The notes below the pieces were generated by a model. That model was not told the origin of the DNA. It made no database searches and was given only the letters and a program-made list of their open reading frames with translations. This document shows positions 1 to 8,597 of a stretch of 64,000 nt of DNA, piece after piece (the stretch's first letter is position 1; each line of letters opens with the position of its first letter). Where the stretch lies: positions 48,934 through 112,933 of the forward strand of contig DAOUPZ010000009.1 of the NCBI GenBank assembly GCA_030625885.1, given 5' to 3'. This DNA comes from Clostridia bacterium (GTDB taxonomy: Bacteria; Bacillota; DAOUPZ01). Both the position numbers and the translations under genes were made by a program.

Positions 1-2
1 CC

Positions 3-1505
3 CTAATCGGTGGATTAGGTATAGGATATATTATTAGAAAATATATTGCGGAAGCGAAAATTGCTTCAGCAGAAACAGCATCAAAGAAAATCATCGATGA
101 TGCTGAAAAAGAGGCAGAAGCCAAAAAGAGAGAAGCAATATTAGAAGCAAAAGAAGAAGTGCATCGTTTAAGACATGAAGTAGAAAGAGAAAGCAGGGAT
201 AGACGTAATGAACTTCAACGTCATGAAAGACGTCTAGTTCAAAAGGAAGAAACATTAGATAAAAAAACGGATTCACTAGACAGAAAAGAAAATGAATTAA
301 GGAAAAAAGATAGTACAATTGATAAGATGAAGGTTGAATTAGAGAATGTATATGAGCAACAAGTTTCAGAACTTGAACGGCTGTCTAATTTGACTTCTGA
401 AGAAGCTCGTACAATTCTGCTTACCAATACTGAAAATGAAATTAAGCACGAAAAAGCAATGCTGATTAAAGATTTAGAACACAAAGCCAAAGATGAAGCA
501 GAAAAACGTTCGCGAGAAATAATTTCTACTGCAATTCAACGCTTTGCTGCTGATCATGTTGCAGAGACAACAGTATCTGTTGTTTCATTACCTTCAGACG
601 ATATGAAAGGAAGAATAATTGGACGTGAAGGTAGAAATATTCGGACGTTAGAAACATTAACTGGTATTGATCTTATTATTGATGACACGCCCGAAGCGGT
701 TATCCTTTCTGGTTTTGATCCAATTCGTCGCGAAGTGGCCCGTATTGCTTTAGAAAAATTGATTGCTGATGGGCGAATACATCCTGCAAAAATTGAAGAA
801 ATGGTAGAAAAAGCGCAAAATGAAGTTCAGGTACAAATTAGAGAGCAAGGCGAACAAGCCACTTTTGAAACAGGTGTATTTGGCATTCATCCGGAGATGA
901 TTAAATACTTGGGTCGGCTCAAATATCGGACAAGCTATGGCCAAAATGTTTTAAAGCACTCTATTGAAGTTGCTCAGTTAGCAGCAACTATGGCGTCTGA
1001 GTTGGGCGTAGATGTACAATTAGCTAAACGAGCAGGTCTTTTACATGATATTGGTAAAGCAACCAGTCATGAGATGGAGGGCCCTCACGTAACTCTTGGG
1101 GCAGAGTTAGCAAAAAAATATGGGGAATCACCAGAAATCATTCATGCGATTGCAGCACATCATGGTGATATTGAACCTGAAACAATTGAAGCTGTTTTAG
1201 TACAAGCAGCTGACGCTATTTCAGCGGCGCGGCCAGGTGCGCGTCGAGAAACATTAGAAGCATATATTAAACGACTTCAAAAACTAGAAGAAATTGCAGA
1301 TTCTTTTGAAAGTGTGGAAAAAGCTTTTGCTATTCAGGCAGGGCGAGAAATTCGCATAATGGTCAAGCCTGAAAAGGCAAATGATGAAGGCGCTGTTATT
1401 TTAGCACGGGATATTTCCAAGAAAGTAGAAGCAGAATTGGAATATCCAGGGCAAATAAAGGTAATGGTTATTCGTGAAACAAGAGCGGTTTCTTTTGCTA
1501 AGTAA
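3..1505 (+). CDS. rny: Ribonuclease Y (5' end outside window)
   Basis: Membrane-anchored endoribonuclease that starts mRNA decay in Firmicutes. The frame is open from base 3 with no start, so the N-terminus lies upstream. The visible part opens with the end of a Gly/Ile-rich membrane segment, followed by a long charged coiled coil (many Glu/Lys/Ala). Then come a KH domain ([12 protein letters not shown]) and an HD domain (LLHDIGKA, later AAHHGD), the usual RNase Y order. The first in-frame GTG, at 159, lies inside the coiled coil and is not the start. A strong hairpin terminator follows. Confidence 0.96.
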   Translation, partial: LIGGLGIGYIIRKYIAEAKIASAETASKKIIDDAEKEAEAKKREAILEAKEEVHRLRHEVERESRDRRNELQRHERRLVQKEETLDKKTDSLDRKENELRKKDSTIDKMKVELENVYEQQVSELERLSNLTSEEARTILLTNTENEIKHEKAMLIKDLEHKAKDEAEKRSREIISTAIQRFAADHVAETTVSVVSLPSDDMKGRIIGREGRNIRTLETLTGIDLIIDDTPEAVILSGFDPIRREVARIALEKLIADGRIHPAKIEEMVEKAQNEVQVQIREQGEQATFETGVFGIHPEMIKYLGRLKYRTSYGQNVLKHSIEVAQLAATMASELGVDVQLAKRAGLLHDIGKATSHEMEGPHVTLGAELAKKYGESPEIIHAIAAHHGDIEPETIEAVLVQAADAISAARPGARRETLEAYIKRLQKLEEIADSFESVEKAFAIQAGREIRIMVKPEKANDEGAVILARDISKKVEAELEYPGQIKVMVIRETRAVSFAK

Positions 1506-1514
1506 GGAAATATT

Positions 1515-1545
1515 GCCAGGATTTATAAATCCTGGCTTTTTTGCT
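1515..1545 (+). terminator. Intrinsic terminator after rny
   Basis: A 10-bp stem (GCCAGGATTT paired with AAATCCTGGC) with a very short loop, followed by a T-run. Confidence 0.85.
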
Positions 1546-1720
1546 ACTTTTTTAAAAATAATAGAAATGACACCATGCTTGCTTAGTCGACATAATATAA
1601 TAGATAAAATATCATAAAAGGCAGGAAAATATTTATCAGAAGAAGAATAATAAAGCACAATTGTTTTTCTTGATAAATTTTTGGAAAAGAGGATACAGTT
1701 GATGGGGAGAGTGAGTAATA

Positions 1721-2242
1721 ATGGGTTATAGTTATGAGAATGAAGTCATATTGGATAGTACGAATTTATTAATAACCATTCTTGTAAGGTACCCGGCAAT
1801 AGGAACAGTTCAACTCGACCAAAAACATGATCAGTTGAAATTTACGTTTATGCTAAAATCTTTGCTTGAAGAGGATGCGTTTTCTCAATTTGTTTGTTTT
1901 ATGCAAAGGTACTTGGATGGGTTAAACTATATTGAAAACAAAACCCCTTCTGAATTAAAAATTCAAAAAAGCCATTTTGGAGATATTACAATTATTGAAG
2001 TGATTCGAGATGTTGATACATTGACTCAAAATGAAATCGCTTTAATTATGGAATTAATTTATCAGAAGTTTCAGAAGCAATTAATTACGGACTCCGATCA
2101 ATCCAATGTATTTATCGAAGAGGAATTGATTTTCCAGGATGAAGTGATCAAACACAGTTTGGAAACGATTAAAAAACATAAAGAAGAAAAAAAAATCATT
2201 GCTTTTCGTGAAAATGGTAGAGTATTAGTTTTTGACAGATGA
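1721..2242 (+). CDS. Conserved-context hypothetical protein between rny and ymdB
   Basis: A 173-residue soluble protein that I do not recognise. It has no signal peptide, membrane segment or clear motif. It is rich in Ile, Leu, Glu and Lys, with a helical, charged C-terminal third. The start is the ATG at 1721 behind a GGGGAG Shine-Dalgarno. It ends 17 bases before the ymdB-like gene, so the two are probably co-transcribed. Its position between two RNA-turnover or biofilm-linked genes hints at a related role, but that is only context. Confidence 0.75.
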   Translation: MGYSYENEVILDSTNLLITILVRYPAIGTVQLDQKHDQLKFTFMLKSLLEEDAFSQFVCFMQRYLDGLNYIENKTPSELKIQKSHFGDITIIEVIRDVDTLTQNEIALIMELIYQKFQKQLITDSDQSNVFIEEELIFQDEVIKHSLETIKKHKEEKKIIAFRENGRVLVFDR

Positions 2243-2259
2243 AATGAGGTGTCTTTGGC

Positions 2260-3054
2260 TTGAATGTTTTACTGATTGGAGATATTGTAGGGAGTCCAGG
2301 ACGAAAGATTATTGAAGAATTGCTTGAATCACTTAAAAGAGAGTTCTCTGTTGAGCTAGTCATTGCAAATGGTGAGAATGCTGCAGGCGGGGTTGGTATA
2401 ACACGTGAAATTGCTAAAGAGCTTTTTGCAATAGGGATTGATGTGCTAACGATGGGGAATCATGTATGGGATAAACGAGAGGCATTTTCTTTATTAGAAG
2501 ATGAAGAGAACATGGTTCGTCCGGCAAATTATCCGTCTGGAGCGCCTGGAAGAGGGGCAACCGTGTTCCATATGAACGATGGATTGAAGGTAGGGATTAT
2601 TAATATTAGTGGACGGATCTTTATGCCACCGCTAGATTGCCCATTTCAAACGGTGGAGAAAGAATTGGACTGGCTTAGAAAAGAAACCTTAAATATTATT
2701 GTAGATTTTCATGCAGAAGCCACATCTGAAAAAATTGCTATGGGGTGGTTTCTTGATGGGAAGGTCAGTGCAGTTGTGGGTACCCATACGCATGTTCAAA
2801 CAGCTGATGAAACCATATTGCCTAATGGTACAGCTTATTTATCAGACTTAGGAATGACGGGTCCTATTCAATCGGTGCTTGGTGTGGAAAAGAGTATGGT
2901 GATTGATAAGATGCTGACACAGTTACCGGTTCGTTTTAAAGTTGCAAAAGGGCCAGCTCAATTATGTGGAGCGGTTATCAATATTGATGAAAAAACAGGG
3001 AAAGCTGTCTCTATTCAGCGTATTTGGCGTACGCTTAAGGAGGAAAAGAAGTAA
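2260..3054 (+). CDS. ymdB: YmdB-family (TIGR00282) metallophosphoesterase
   Basis: Binuclear-metal phosphodiesterase family. B. subtilis YmdB hydrolyses 2',3'- and 3',5'-cyclic nucleotides and affects biofilm and motility choices. Visible metal-binding blocks are GDIVGSPGR at the N-terminus, GENAAGG, GNHVWD and GTHTHVQTAD. The length of 264 residues is normal for the family. The start is a TTG preceded by GAGGTG. As in other Firmicutes it sits downstream of rny. It directly abuts the next gene. Confidence 0.9.
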   Translation: MNVLLIGDIVGSPGRKIIEELLESLKREFSVELVIANGENAAGGVGITREIAKELFAIGIDVLTMGNHVWDKREAFSLLEDEENMVRPANYPSGAPGRGATVFHMNDGLKVGIINISGRIFMPPLDCPFQTVEKELDWLRKETLNIIVDFHAEATSEKIAMGWFLDGKVSAVVGTHTHVQTADETILPNGTAYLSDLGMTGPIQSVLGVEKSMVIDKMLTQLPVRFKVAKGPAQLCGAVINIDEKTGKAVSIQRIWRTLKEEKK

Positions 3055-4092
3055 ATGGAATATAATAGGAAACTTGGTTTCAAAATGGCTGTTATACTTG
3101 TTACGTTATTAGGCGTATTTCTTTTCAGCGGATGTGGGAGAAAAGAAGAACAACAAACGATTAATGCTATTTCACATTCTGTAGAAGATATTGTTGCTTT
3201 AGAAGAGCAAACGCAACAGGTGATTTGCCCGCTTGATCATGTTTCTGTTGAGAACTTAACATACCAGCGCCCTATTGCTGTCATGATTGAAAATAGTCCT
3301 GCCGCAAGACCCCAAGATGGTCTTGCAGCAGCTGAACTGGTTTTTGAAATTCCTGCTGAGGGAGGAATTACACGTTTTATGGCTCTATACCAACATACCA
3401 TTCCTGAACGTATTGGACCCATTCGCAGTGCCCGAGATTATTTTATTCGAAGAGCTTTAGAGTTTGACGGTATCTATGTGCATTGTGGGCAAAGCCCTCA
3501 AGCGGAAAAGATGTTTCGAGCAGGAAAAGTGGATCATCTTAATGAAATGGGGTTAGGGAAGTTTTTTTGGCGCATAAAAGATCGAAGGGCGCCACATAAC
3601 TTGTATAGCAGCATGGAAAAACTCTGTTCTGCTGCATCCTATAAAGGGTATGGTAAAGATTGCGATTTTGAATCGTATGATTTTTCTTCTGTTTCAATGC
3701 AAGGCGGGATTCCAGAAGAAGCCATTAGGATTACTTATCCGAATAGATATTATGTTTCCTATGATTATCATGCTGAAGATGATGAATATACGCGCATTAT
3801 GAATGGCAAACTGCATGCAGACAAAACAACAGGTCAACAGATTAAACCGAAAAATATTGTGGTTCAATACGTCTCTATGGCTGTCATTGATTCTGAAGGG
3901 CGATTAAAAGTTGATATGGTGGGTAAAGGAAAAGGTATTCTTTTTCAAGGTGGCAAACAATATACGATTACCTGGGTGAAACAATCGGAATCAGGATTAA
4001 CTCGATATTATCAGGAAACAGGAGAACCAGTTACCTTGATGCCGGGTAAAACATGGATTCATGTCGTGGATCGAAATACGATCGTAAATTGA
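3055..4092 (+). CDS. DUF3048 (YerB-like) lipoprotein
   Basis: The N-terminus has a hydrophobic signal followed by a lipobox (FLFSGC), so it is predicted to be a lipid-anchored extracytoplasmic protein. The body matches the DUF3048 family (YerB of B. subtilis), with the typical blocks RPIAVMIENSPAARPQ, ITRFMALYQ, IGPIRSARDY and RAPHNLY. Molecular function is unknown; the family is reported around spore and envelope functions. The ATG follows the ymdB stop codon without a gap, which indicates translational coupling. The length of 345 residues is usual. Confidence 0.85.
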   Translation: MEYNRKLGFKMAVILVTLLGVFLFSGCGRKEEQQTINAISHSVEDIVALEEQTQQVICPLDHVSVENLTYQRPIAVMIENSPAARPQDGLAAAELVFEIPAEGGITRFMALYQHTIPERIGPIRSARDYFIRRALEFDGIYVHCGQSPQAEKMFRAGKVDHLNEMGLGKFFWRIKDRRAPHNLYSSMEKLCSAASYKGYGKDCDFESYDFSSVSMQGGIPEEAIRITYPNRYYVSYDYHAEDDEYTRIMNGKLHADKTTGQQIKPKNIVVQYVSMAVIDSEGRLKVDMVGKGKGILFQGGKQYTITWVKQSESGLTRYYQETGEPVTLMPGKTWIHVVDRNTIVN

Positions 4093-4116
4093 TAGGCAGA
4101 GAGTGAACAGCAGGTA

Positions 4117-4162
4117 GCAGGTAGGGAAAGATTAGAAGACTACTTATACCTGCATTTTTTTG
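4117..4162 (+). terminator. Possible terminator in a GCAGGTA repeat
   Basis: GCAGGTA pairs with TACCTGC across a loop of 23 bases and is followed by a T-run. The 5' arm lies in a repeated AGCAGGTAGCAGGTAGG string that recurs near 15965. The stem is short, so termination is uncertain. Confidence 0.4.
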
Positions 4163-4219
4163 TTCTTTAGTTTAAATTTCAATTATTTTTGAATATTAAT
4201 CATTGGAGGGATGAGAGAA

Positions 4220-5467
4220 ATGCCGATTATTAAACCGTTTAAAGCTTATCGGCCTAAGGTGTCTTTGGCAGGTGAAGTAGCTGCCTTACCTTATGATGTG
4301 TTAAATAGTGATGAAGCGCGAAAAATTGTAAGGGAAAATCCATATTCATTTCTGCGAATTGATAAGGCTGAAGTGGATTTGGAGCCGGAAGTAGACCTAT
4401 ATGATAAAAGGGTTTATAGTAAAGCAAAAGAAAACTTGCATAATATGATCGTTGAGGGCATACTTGTACAAGATCATAAGGAAAACTTTTATATTTATCG
4501 TCAAATCATGAACGGAACGGTGCAGACAGGATTGGTTGCGTGCACGTCTATTGATGATTATATCAATAATCGTATTAAGAAGCACGAATATACCCGTGCT
4601 GATAAAGAACTGGATCGAATAAACCACATTGATACTTGTAATGCGAATACAGGCCCAATTTTTCTTGTATATAAAGAATCAGAAGATGTTAATCGATTGA
4701 TTACCCAATGGATGAATCATGTACAACCTGTTTATGATTTTAAAGCAGATGATGAGGTTCAACATACGGTATGGGTTATTGATGATAAGCAGATGATAGA
4801 GCAATTGGTTCATTATTTTGCGTTAATCGATAATTTTTATATTGCTGATGGGCATCATCGGACGGCTTCAACAGTGAAAGTGGGTCAAAAAAGAAGAGAA
4901 CAAAATCCCAACTACACGGGGGAAGAAGAATATAACTATTTCTTATCTGTAATATTTCCCCATAATCAACTAAAAATAATGGATTATAACCGGGTGGTAA
5001 AAGATTTAAATGGTTTTTCAAATGATCAGTTCTTAGAAAAAATAGGGGAAAACTTTAATGTGGAACGTTACATGGATGAAGGACCCTATCAACCAGAAGT
5101 GCAATATTCATTTGGTATGTATTTAGAGCATCAATGGTATAAATTAACCGCTAAACCCGGTTCTTTTTCTCAAGATGATCCTGTTGAAGGATTAGATGTA
5201 TCCATTTTGCAGAAAAATCTTTTGGAACCCATATTAGGTATAAAAGATCCACGAACCGATAAACGGATAGATTTTGTTGGTGGTATTCGCGGACTGAAAG
5301 AATTAGAATTAAGAGTTGAAAAAGGAATGAAAGTGGCCTTTTCGATGCATCCTACGACTATAGATGATATTATGACCATTTCTGATATTGGAAAAGTAAT
5401 GCCACCGAAATCAACATGGTTTGAGCCGAAATTAAGGAGTGGGTTATTCATACACTTTTTAGATTAA
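4220..5467 (+). CDS. DUF1015 family protein
   Basis: About 415 residues, matching DUF1015, a widespread family of unknown function often found near serine-biosynthesis genes in anaerobes; here serA is 3 kb downstream. Recognisable blocks are the N-terminal FKAYRP and ALPYDV and the central YIADGHHRTAS motif, which is the family hallmark. An upstream ATG at 4211 touches the GGAGGG Shine-Dalgarno directly, so the ATG at 4220 (9-base spacing) is the better start. No transmembrane segments are seen, so it is probably cytoplasmic. Confidence 0.85.
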   Translation: MPIIKPFKAYRPKVSLAGEVAALPYDVLNSDEARKIVRENPYSFLRIDKAEVDLEPEVDLYDKRVYSKAKENLHNMIVEGILVQDHKENFYIYRQIMNGTVQTGLVACTSIDDYINNRIKKHEYTRADKELDRINHIDTCNANTGPIFLVYKESEDVNRLITQWMNHVQPVYDFKADDEVQHTVWVIDDKQMIEQLVHYFALIDNFYIADGHHRTASTVKVGQKRREQNPNYTGEEEYNYFLSVIFPHNQLKIMDYNRVVKDLNGFSNDQFLEKIGENFNVERYMDEGPYQPEVQYSFGMYLEHQWYKLTAKPGSFSQDDPVEGLDVSILQKNLLEPILGIKDPRTDKRIDFVGGIRGLKELELRVEKGMKVAFSMHPTTIDDIMTISDIGKVMPPKSTWFEPKLRSGLFIHFLD

Positions 5468-5737
5468 AGGTGCAGGTATGCAATTATCATATAGAACGCA
5501 TTAAATATTTTCCATTGATTTTAATATTAGGATAAAGTTGGTTAGTTAGAAGTAAAGAACTAAAAAATAGTTAAAAATTTATTTATTTCATTTTTCACTA
5601 TAAAGTTCAAGTAATATATTTAGTATGTTTCATATAGTTGCAGTTTTGTTTTTATCTCTTAATGTTTTTATCTTTTAACTGACAATTGTCAACTAAAAAC
5701 AACGAAGTTGTTTTTCCGACCGGAGGGAGGTTATTAT
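5468..5737. other. AT-rich intergenic region
   Basis: No gene is seen. The stretch is AT-rich. Around 5598-5640 it carries a string similar to the right end of the small dispersed repeat found at 42478-42603 (TAGTATGTTTCATATAGT). It ends with a perfect hairpin just before cdd. Confidence 0.5.
5695..5715. repeat. Hairpin repeat (AATTGT/AAACA family, copy 1)
   Basis: Perfect 9-bp inverted repeat, AAAAACAAC / GTTGTTTTT, with loop GAA, preceded by ACAATTGTCAACT. The same plan (AATTGT-rich stretch then A-rich hairpin) recurs at about 11188-11236 and 16096-16152. It lies just upstream of the cdd ribosome binding site. Confidence 0.6.
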
Positions 5738-6133
5738 ATGCTTGAACCTCAAACGTTAATGGCAAAAGCAAAAGAAGCGCGCTTACACGCCTATGCACCT
5801 TATTCAAAATTTAAAGTAGGCGCAGCGCTTGAAGGCAAAAGCGGTCAAATTTACACCGGTTGTAATATTGAAAACCAGGCATATGGATCTACAATGTGTG
5901 CTGAACGAGTATCACTTTTTAAAGGGATATCTGAAGGGGAAAAAGAATTTGTTCAGTTAGCAATCGTAGCTGATGTTCCGGATTACTGTTACCCTTGCGG
6001 AAATTGCCGTCAGGTACTTATGGAATTTTCACCACAACTAAAAGTTATTATGGGAAATTTAGAGGGTAAACTTATTGTACGCACGATTGCCGAGCTTTTA
6101 CCACTCGCTTTTGATTGGAAAGGAGATTTATGA
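5738..6133 (+). CDS. cdd: Cytidine deaminase
   Basis: Small homotetrameric zinc enzyme that converts cytidine and deoxycytidine to uridine and deoxyuridine in pyrimidine salvage. The family signatures are present: TMCAERV (zinc Cys and catalytic Glu) and PCGNCRQ (the two other zinc Cys). The ATG at 5738 follows GGAGGGAGG with good spacing; an upstream in-frame start at 5708 precedes this site and is rejected. The resulting 131 residues are standard. It overlaps era by 4 bases, a typical cdd-era pair. Confidence 0.95.
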   Translation: MLEPQTLMAKAKEARLHAYAPYSKFKVGAALEGKSGQIYTGCNIENQAYGSTMCAERVSLFKGISEGEKEFVQLAIVADVPDYCYPCGNCRQVLMEFSPQLKVIMGNLEGKLIVRTIAELLPLAFDWKGDL

Positions 6134-7032
6134 TTAATAGAAAAGAACATTATAAATCAGGATTCGTTTCACTGATTGGACGGCCTAATGTCGGAAAGTC
6201 AACGCTCATTAATCAGTTTATGGGGCAAAAATTATTAATTATGTCCGATAAACCGCAAACGACTCGTAATAAAATTCAATGTATCTATACACAAGATGAT
6301 GCTCAAATTATTTTTTTAGATACGCCAGGTGTTCATAAACCACAGCACCGGTTAGGAACCTATATGGTTGACGTAGCAGTTAATACTTTACGTGAAGTGG
6401 ATGTTATCTTATTTTTAGTAGATGTGACGGCACCTCTGGGTAAGGGAGATCAGTATATTGTAGAAAAACTAAAAGGGATGAAAACACCCGTTATTTTAGT
6501 ACTTAATAAAATTGATTTGCTGAGTCAAGAAAAATTTGAGAAGCAAAAGGCTATTTATGAAACATTACATTCGTTTGAAAAAATTATCAGCATATCTGCT
6601 CTGGAAAAAACGAATACGAATTTACTCTTAGAAGAAATCATAACTTTATTACCAGAGGGACCACAATACTATCCGGAAGACATGATAACAGATCGTCCAG
6701 AACGTTTTATTGTGGGAGAGATGATCCGCGAAAAAGCCCTTCTCCAGACTCGTGATGAGATTCCTCATTCTGTTGCTGTAGAAGTTGAAGAAATGAAGGA
6801 AAGAGAAGGGCACGACACTGTTTTCGTACGGGCAACAATTTATGTGGAACGGGAGTCTCAAAAAGGGATTGTCATTGGTAAGAAAGGTAAATTATTACGT
6901 GTTATTGGGGCTGAGGCACGTCAGGAAATTGAAGCTTTATTGGGAACAAAAATATATTTGGAGTTGTGGGTAAAAGTAAGTAAAGATTGGCGTAATAAGG
7001 AACGCACATTGCGAAATTTAGGGTATGAATAG
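6130..7032 (+). CDS. era: GTPase Era
   Basis: Essential GTPase that binds 16S rRNA and assists 30S assembly. G1 (GRPNVGKST), G3 (DTPG) and G4 (NKID) motifs lie in the N-terminal half. The C-terminal KH domain has GIVIGKKGKLL. The length of 300 residues is typical. The ATG overlaps the cdd stop (ATGA), with the Shine-Dalgarno GGAG inside cdd. In many Firmicutes recO follows era; here recO is 16 kb away, separated by the serine operon and other genes. Confidence 0.97.
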   Translation: MINRKEHYKSGFVSLIGRPNVGKSTLINQFMGQKLLIMSDKPQTTRNKIQCIYTQDDAQIIFLDTPGVHKPQHRLGTYMVDVAVNTLREVDVILFLVDVTAPLGKGDQYIVEKLKGMKTPVILVLNKIDLLSQEKFEKQKAIYETLHSFEKIISISALEKTNTNLLLEEIITLLPEGPQYYPEDMITDRPERFIVGEMIREKALLQTRDEIPHSVAVEVEEMKEREGHDTVFVRATIYVERESQKGIVIGKKGKLLRVIGAEARQEIEALLGTKIYLELWVKVSKDWRNKERTLRNLGYE

Positions 7033-7056
7033 TAAAAATAATTACCTTAAGAAACC

Positions 7057-7085
7057 TTGACAAAGCAAATATTTTACTATAATAT
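7057..7085 (+). promoter_or_regulatory. Sigma-A promoter of the serine T-box operon
   Basis: TTGACA at 7057-7062 and TAATAT at 7080-7085 with a 17-bp spacer (an overlapping TATAAT at 7078 would give 15 bp). It lies just after era and before the T-box leader. Confidence 0.75.
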
Positions 7086-7091
7086 ATACAA

Positions 7092-7386
7092 AAATAGTAA
7101 AATAATAGATATATAGACTGTGAACAGGAATAGTAAAGTATGTACTTTTCTTTAGAGAGCCAATGGAAGGTGGAAATTGGTGGAAAGTCGTCTTGAATCC
7201 GCCTGGGAGTTTGATCAGTGAAACATGAATAGCTGATCACGGATGAATAGTCCGTTATGATATGATTAGACCTAAATGATGTATTAGGACTAAAGAGACT
7301 AAAACAATAATGTTTTAGTGAAACAAGGTGGCACCGCGTGAGATTATTCCCGCCCTTGAAAATTCAAGGGCGGGATATTTTTATTC
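7092..7386 (+). promoter_or_regulatory. T-box leader, serine-specific (UCC specifier)
   Basis: Untranslated leader that reads uncharged tRNA. The T-box core AAGGTGGCACCGCG is at 7325-7338. It is followed by a 12-bp terminator stem (CCCGCCCTTGAA / TTCAAGGGCGGG, 7349-7374) and a T-run. In stem I the segment CTTGAA-TCC-GCCTGGGAG matches the specifier-loop pattern, placing the codon TCC (Ser) at 7198-7200. A serine specifier fits the downstream aminotransferase and serA genes. High uncharged tRNA-Ser should stabilise antitermination. Confidence 0.92.
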
Positions 7387-7430
7387 AAATTAGGCACATG
7401 TGCCTTATGAAACTGAAGGGAGGCTTACTA

Positions 7431-8576
7431 GTGATTGATGGAAAACTATTAATGATTCCAGGACCGACAATGGTACCTGAGAGAGCACTTCAAGAAGGTA
7501 GTAAACAAGTTTTATTTCATCGTTCAACCGAATTTGGAAAGTTATTTGCCGAAGTAAATGAAGGTCTTCAATATGTTTTTCAGACTCAAAATCCAGTGTT
7601 AACTTTTCCTGCTGTGGGAACAGGTGGGTTGGAGGCAACGGTAGCGAATTTGTTTTCACCTGGGGATACGATATTATCTGTGACTACAGGCGTTTTTGGA
7701 GAACGTTTTGCTACGATTGCCAAGAACTTCGGCCTTAATGTCTATAAACTTGATTTCCCTTGGGGACAAGCAATAGAGCCGGATATGATAAAAAAACAAC
7801 TGGAACAGCACTCAGAAATAAAAGCCGTTTTTGTAACACATAATGAAACATCTACGGGTGTTGTGAATGATCTTGTGGCTATTGGCAAAATCTTGCGTCA
7901 ATTTAATGTCTTATATGTTGTTGATGCGGTCAGTTCTCTAGGCGGTATTGATTTACAAACAGATGTATGGGATATTGATGTAGTGATTACAGCCTCCCAA
8001 AAAGCACTAATGAGTCCACCAGGACTTACCTTTATAAGTGTTGGGCCTAGGGCATGGGAAGCGGTGGAAAAGGCGAAATTACCAAAATATTATTGGGATT
8101 TCATTAATGCGAGGAAGTATTTAGAGAAAAAACTACCTCAAAACCCGTATACCCCTGCAGTAACCTTGATTGCTTCCTTAAATGAAGCTTTAAAAATGAT
8201 GCGTGAGGAAGGAATGGACGTGATTTTTAATCGTCATCAACGTTTGGCGCATGCCGTTCGTAAGGGTGTTGAGGGAATGGGGCTTAATTTATTTGCTGCG
8301 TCAAATTGTTATTCTAATACCGTAACAGCCATTACGGTTCCCGAAGGGATAGATGGTGATGCTGTACGAAAGATCATGAGTGAGCAATATAATGTGGTGG
8401 TTGCAGGTGGTCAGGCAAGTTTAAAAGGGAAAATTATTCGAATGGGGCATATGGGATATGTCAATGAAGATAATGTTTTGACAGCATTACAAGCGTTAGC
8501 AGCAGCACTGCAGGATGTTGGTTATAAAGGTCATGTAGAAGACGGTTTAACAAAAGCTAAAGAGATATTAGGATAG
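7431..8576 (+). CDS. Class V aminotransferase (serine-pyruvate / alanine-glyoxylate type)
   Basis: PLP enzyme of the small archaeal/bacterial SerC-replacement or alanine-glyoxylate group. The N-terminal block MIPGPTMVP and the PLP lysine block TASQKALMSPPGL are clear. Paired with serA under a serine T-box, it probably transaminates phosphohydroxypyruvate (or glyoxylate or pyruvate) in serine synthesis; the exact substrate cannot be read from sequence. The start is a GTG at 7431 behind GGGAGG. The reading frame extends upstream into the T-box terminator, which cannot be coding. The length of 381 residues is normal. Confidence 0.9.
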   Translation: MIDGKLLMIPGPTMVPERALQEGSKQVLFHRSTEFGKLFAEVNEGLQYVFQTQNPVLTFPAVGTGGLEATVANLFSPGDTILSVTTGVFGERFATIAKNFGLNVYKLDFPWGQAIEPDMIKKQLEQHSEIKAVFVTHNETSTGVVNDLVAIGKILRQFNVLYVVDAVSSLGGIDLQTDVWDIDVVITASQKALMSPPGLTFISVGPRAWEAVEKAKLPKYYWDFINARKYLEKKLPQNPYTPAVTLIASLNEALKMMREEGMDVIFNRHQRLAHAVRKGVEGMGLNLFAASNCYSNTVTAITVPEGIDGDAVRKIMSEQYNVVVAGGQASLKGKIIRMGHMGYVNEDNVLTALQALAAALQDVGYKGHVEDGLTKAKEILG

Positions 8577-8597
8577 TGGACGAAAGGAGTGTTAGTT

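Noticed and set aside
7338..7430. N-terminal extension of the aminotransferase
   Set aside because: It lies in the T-box core and terminator.
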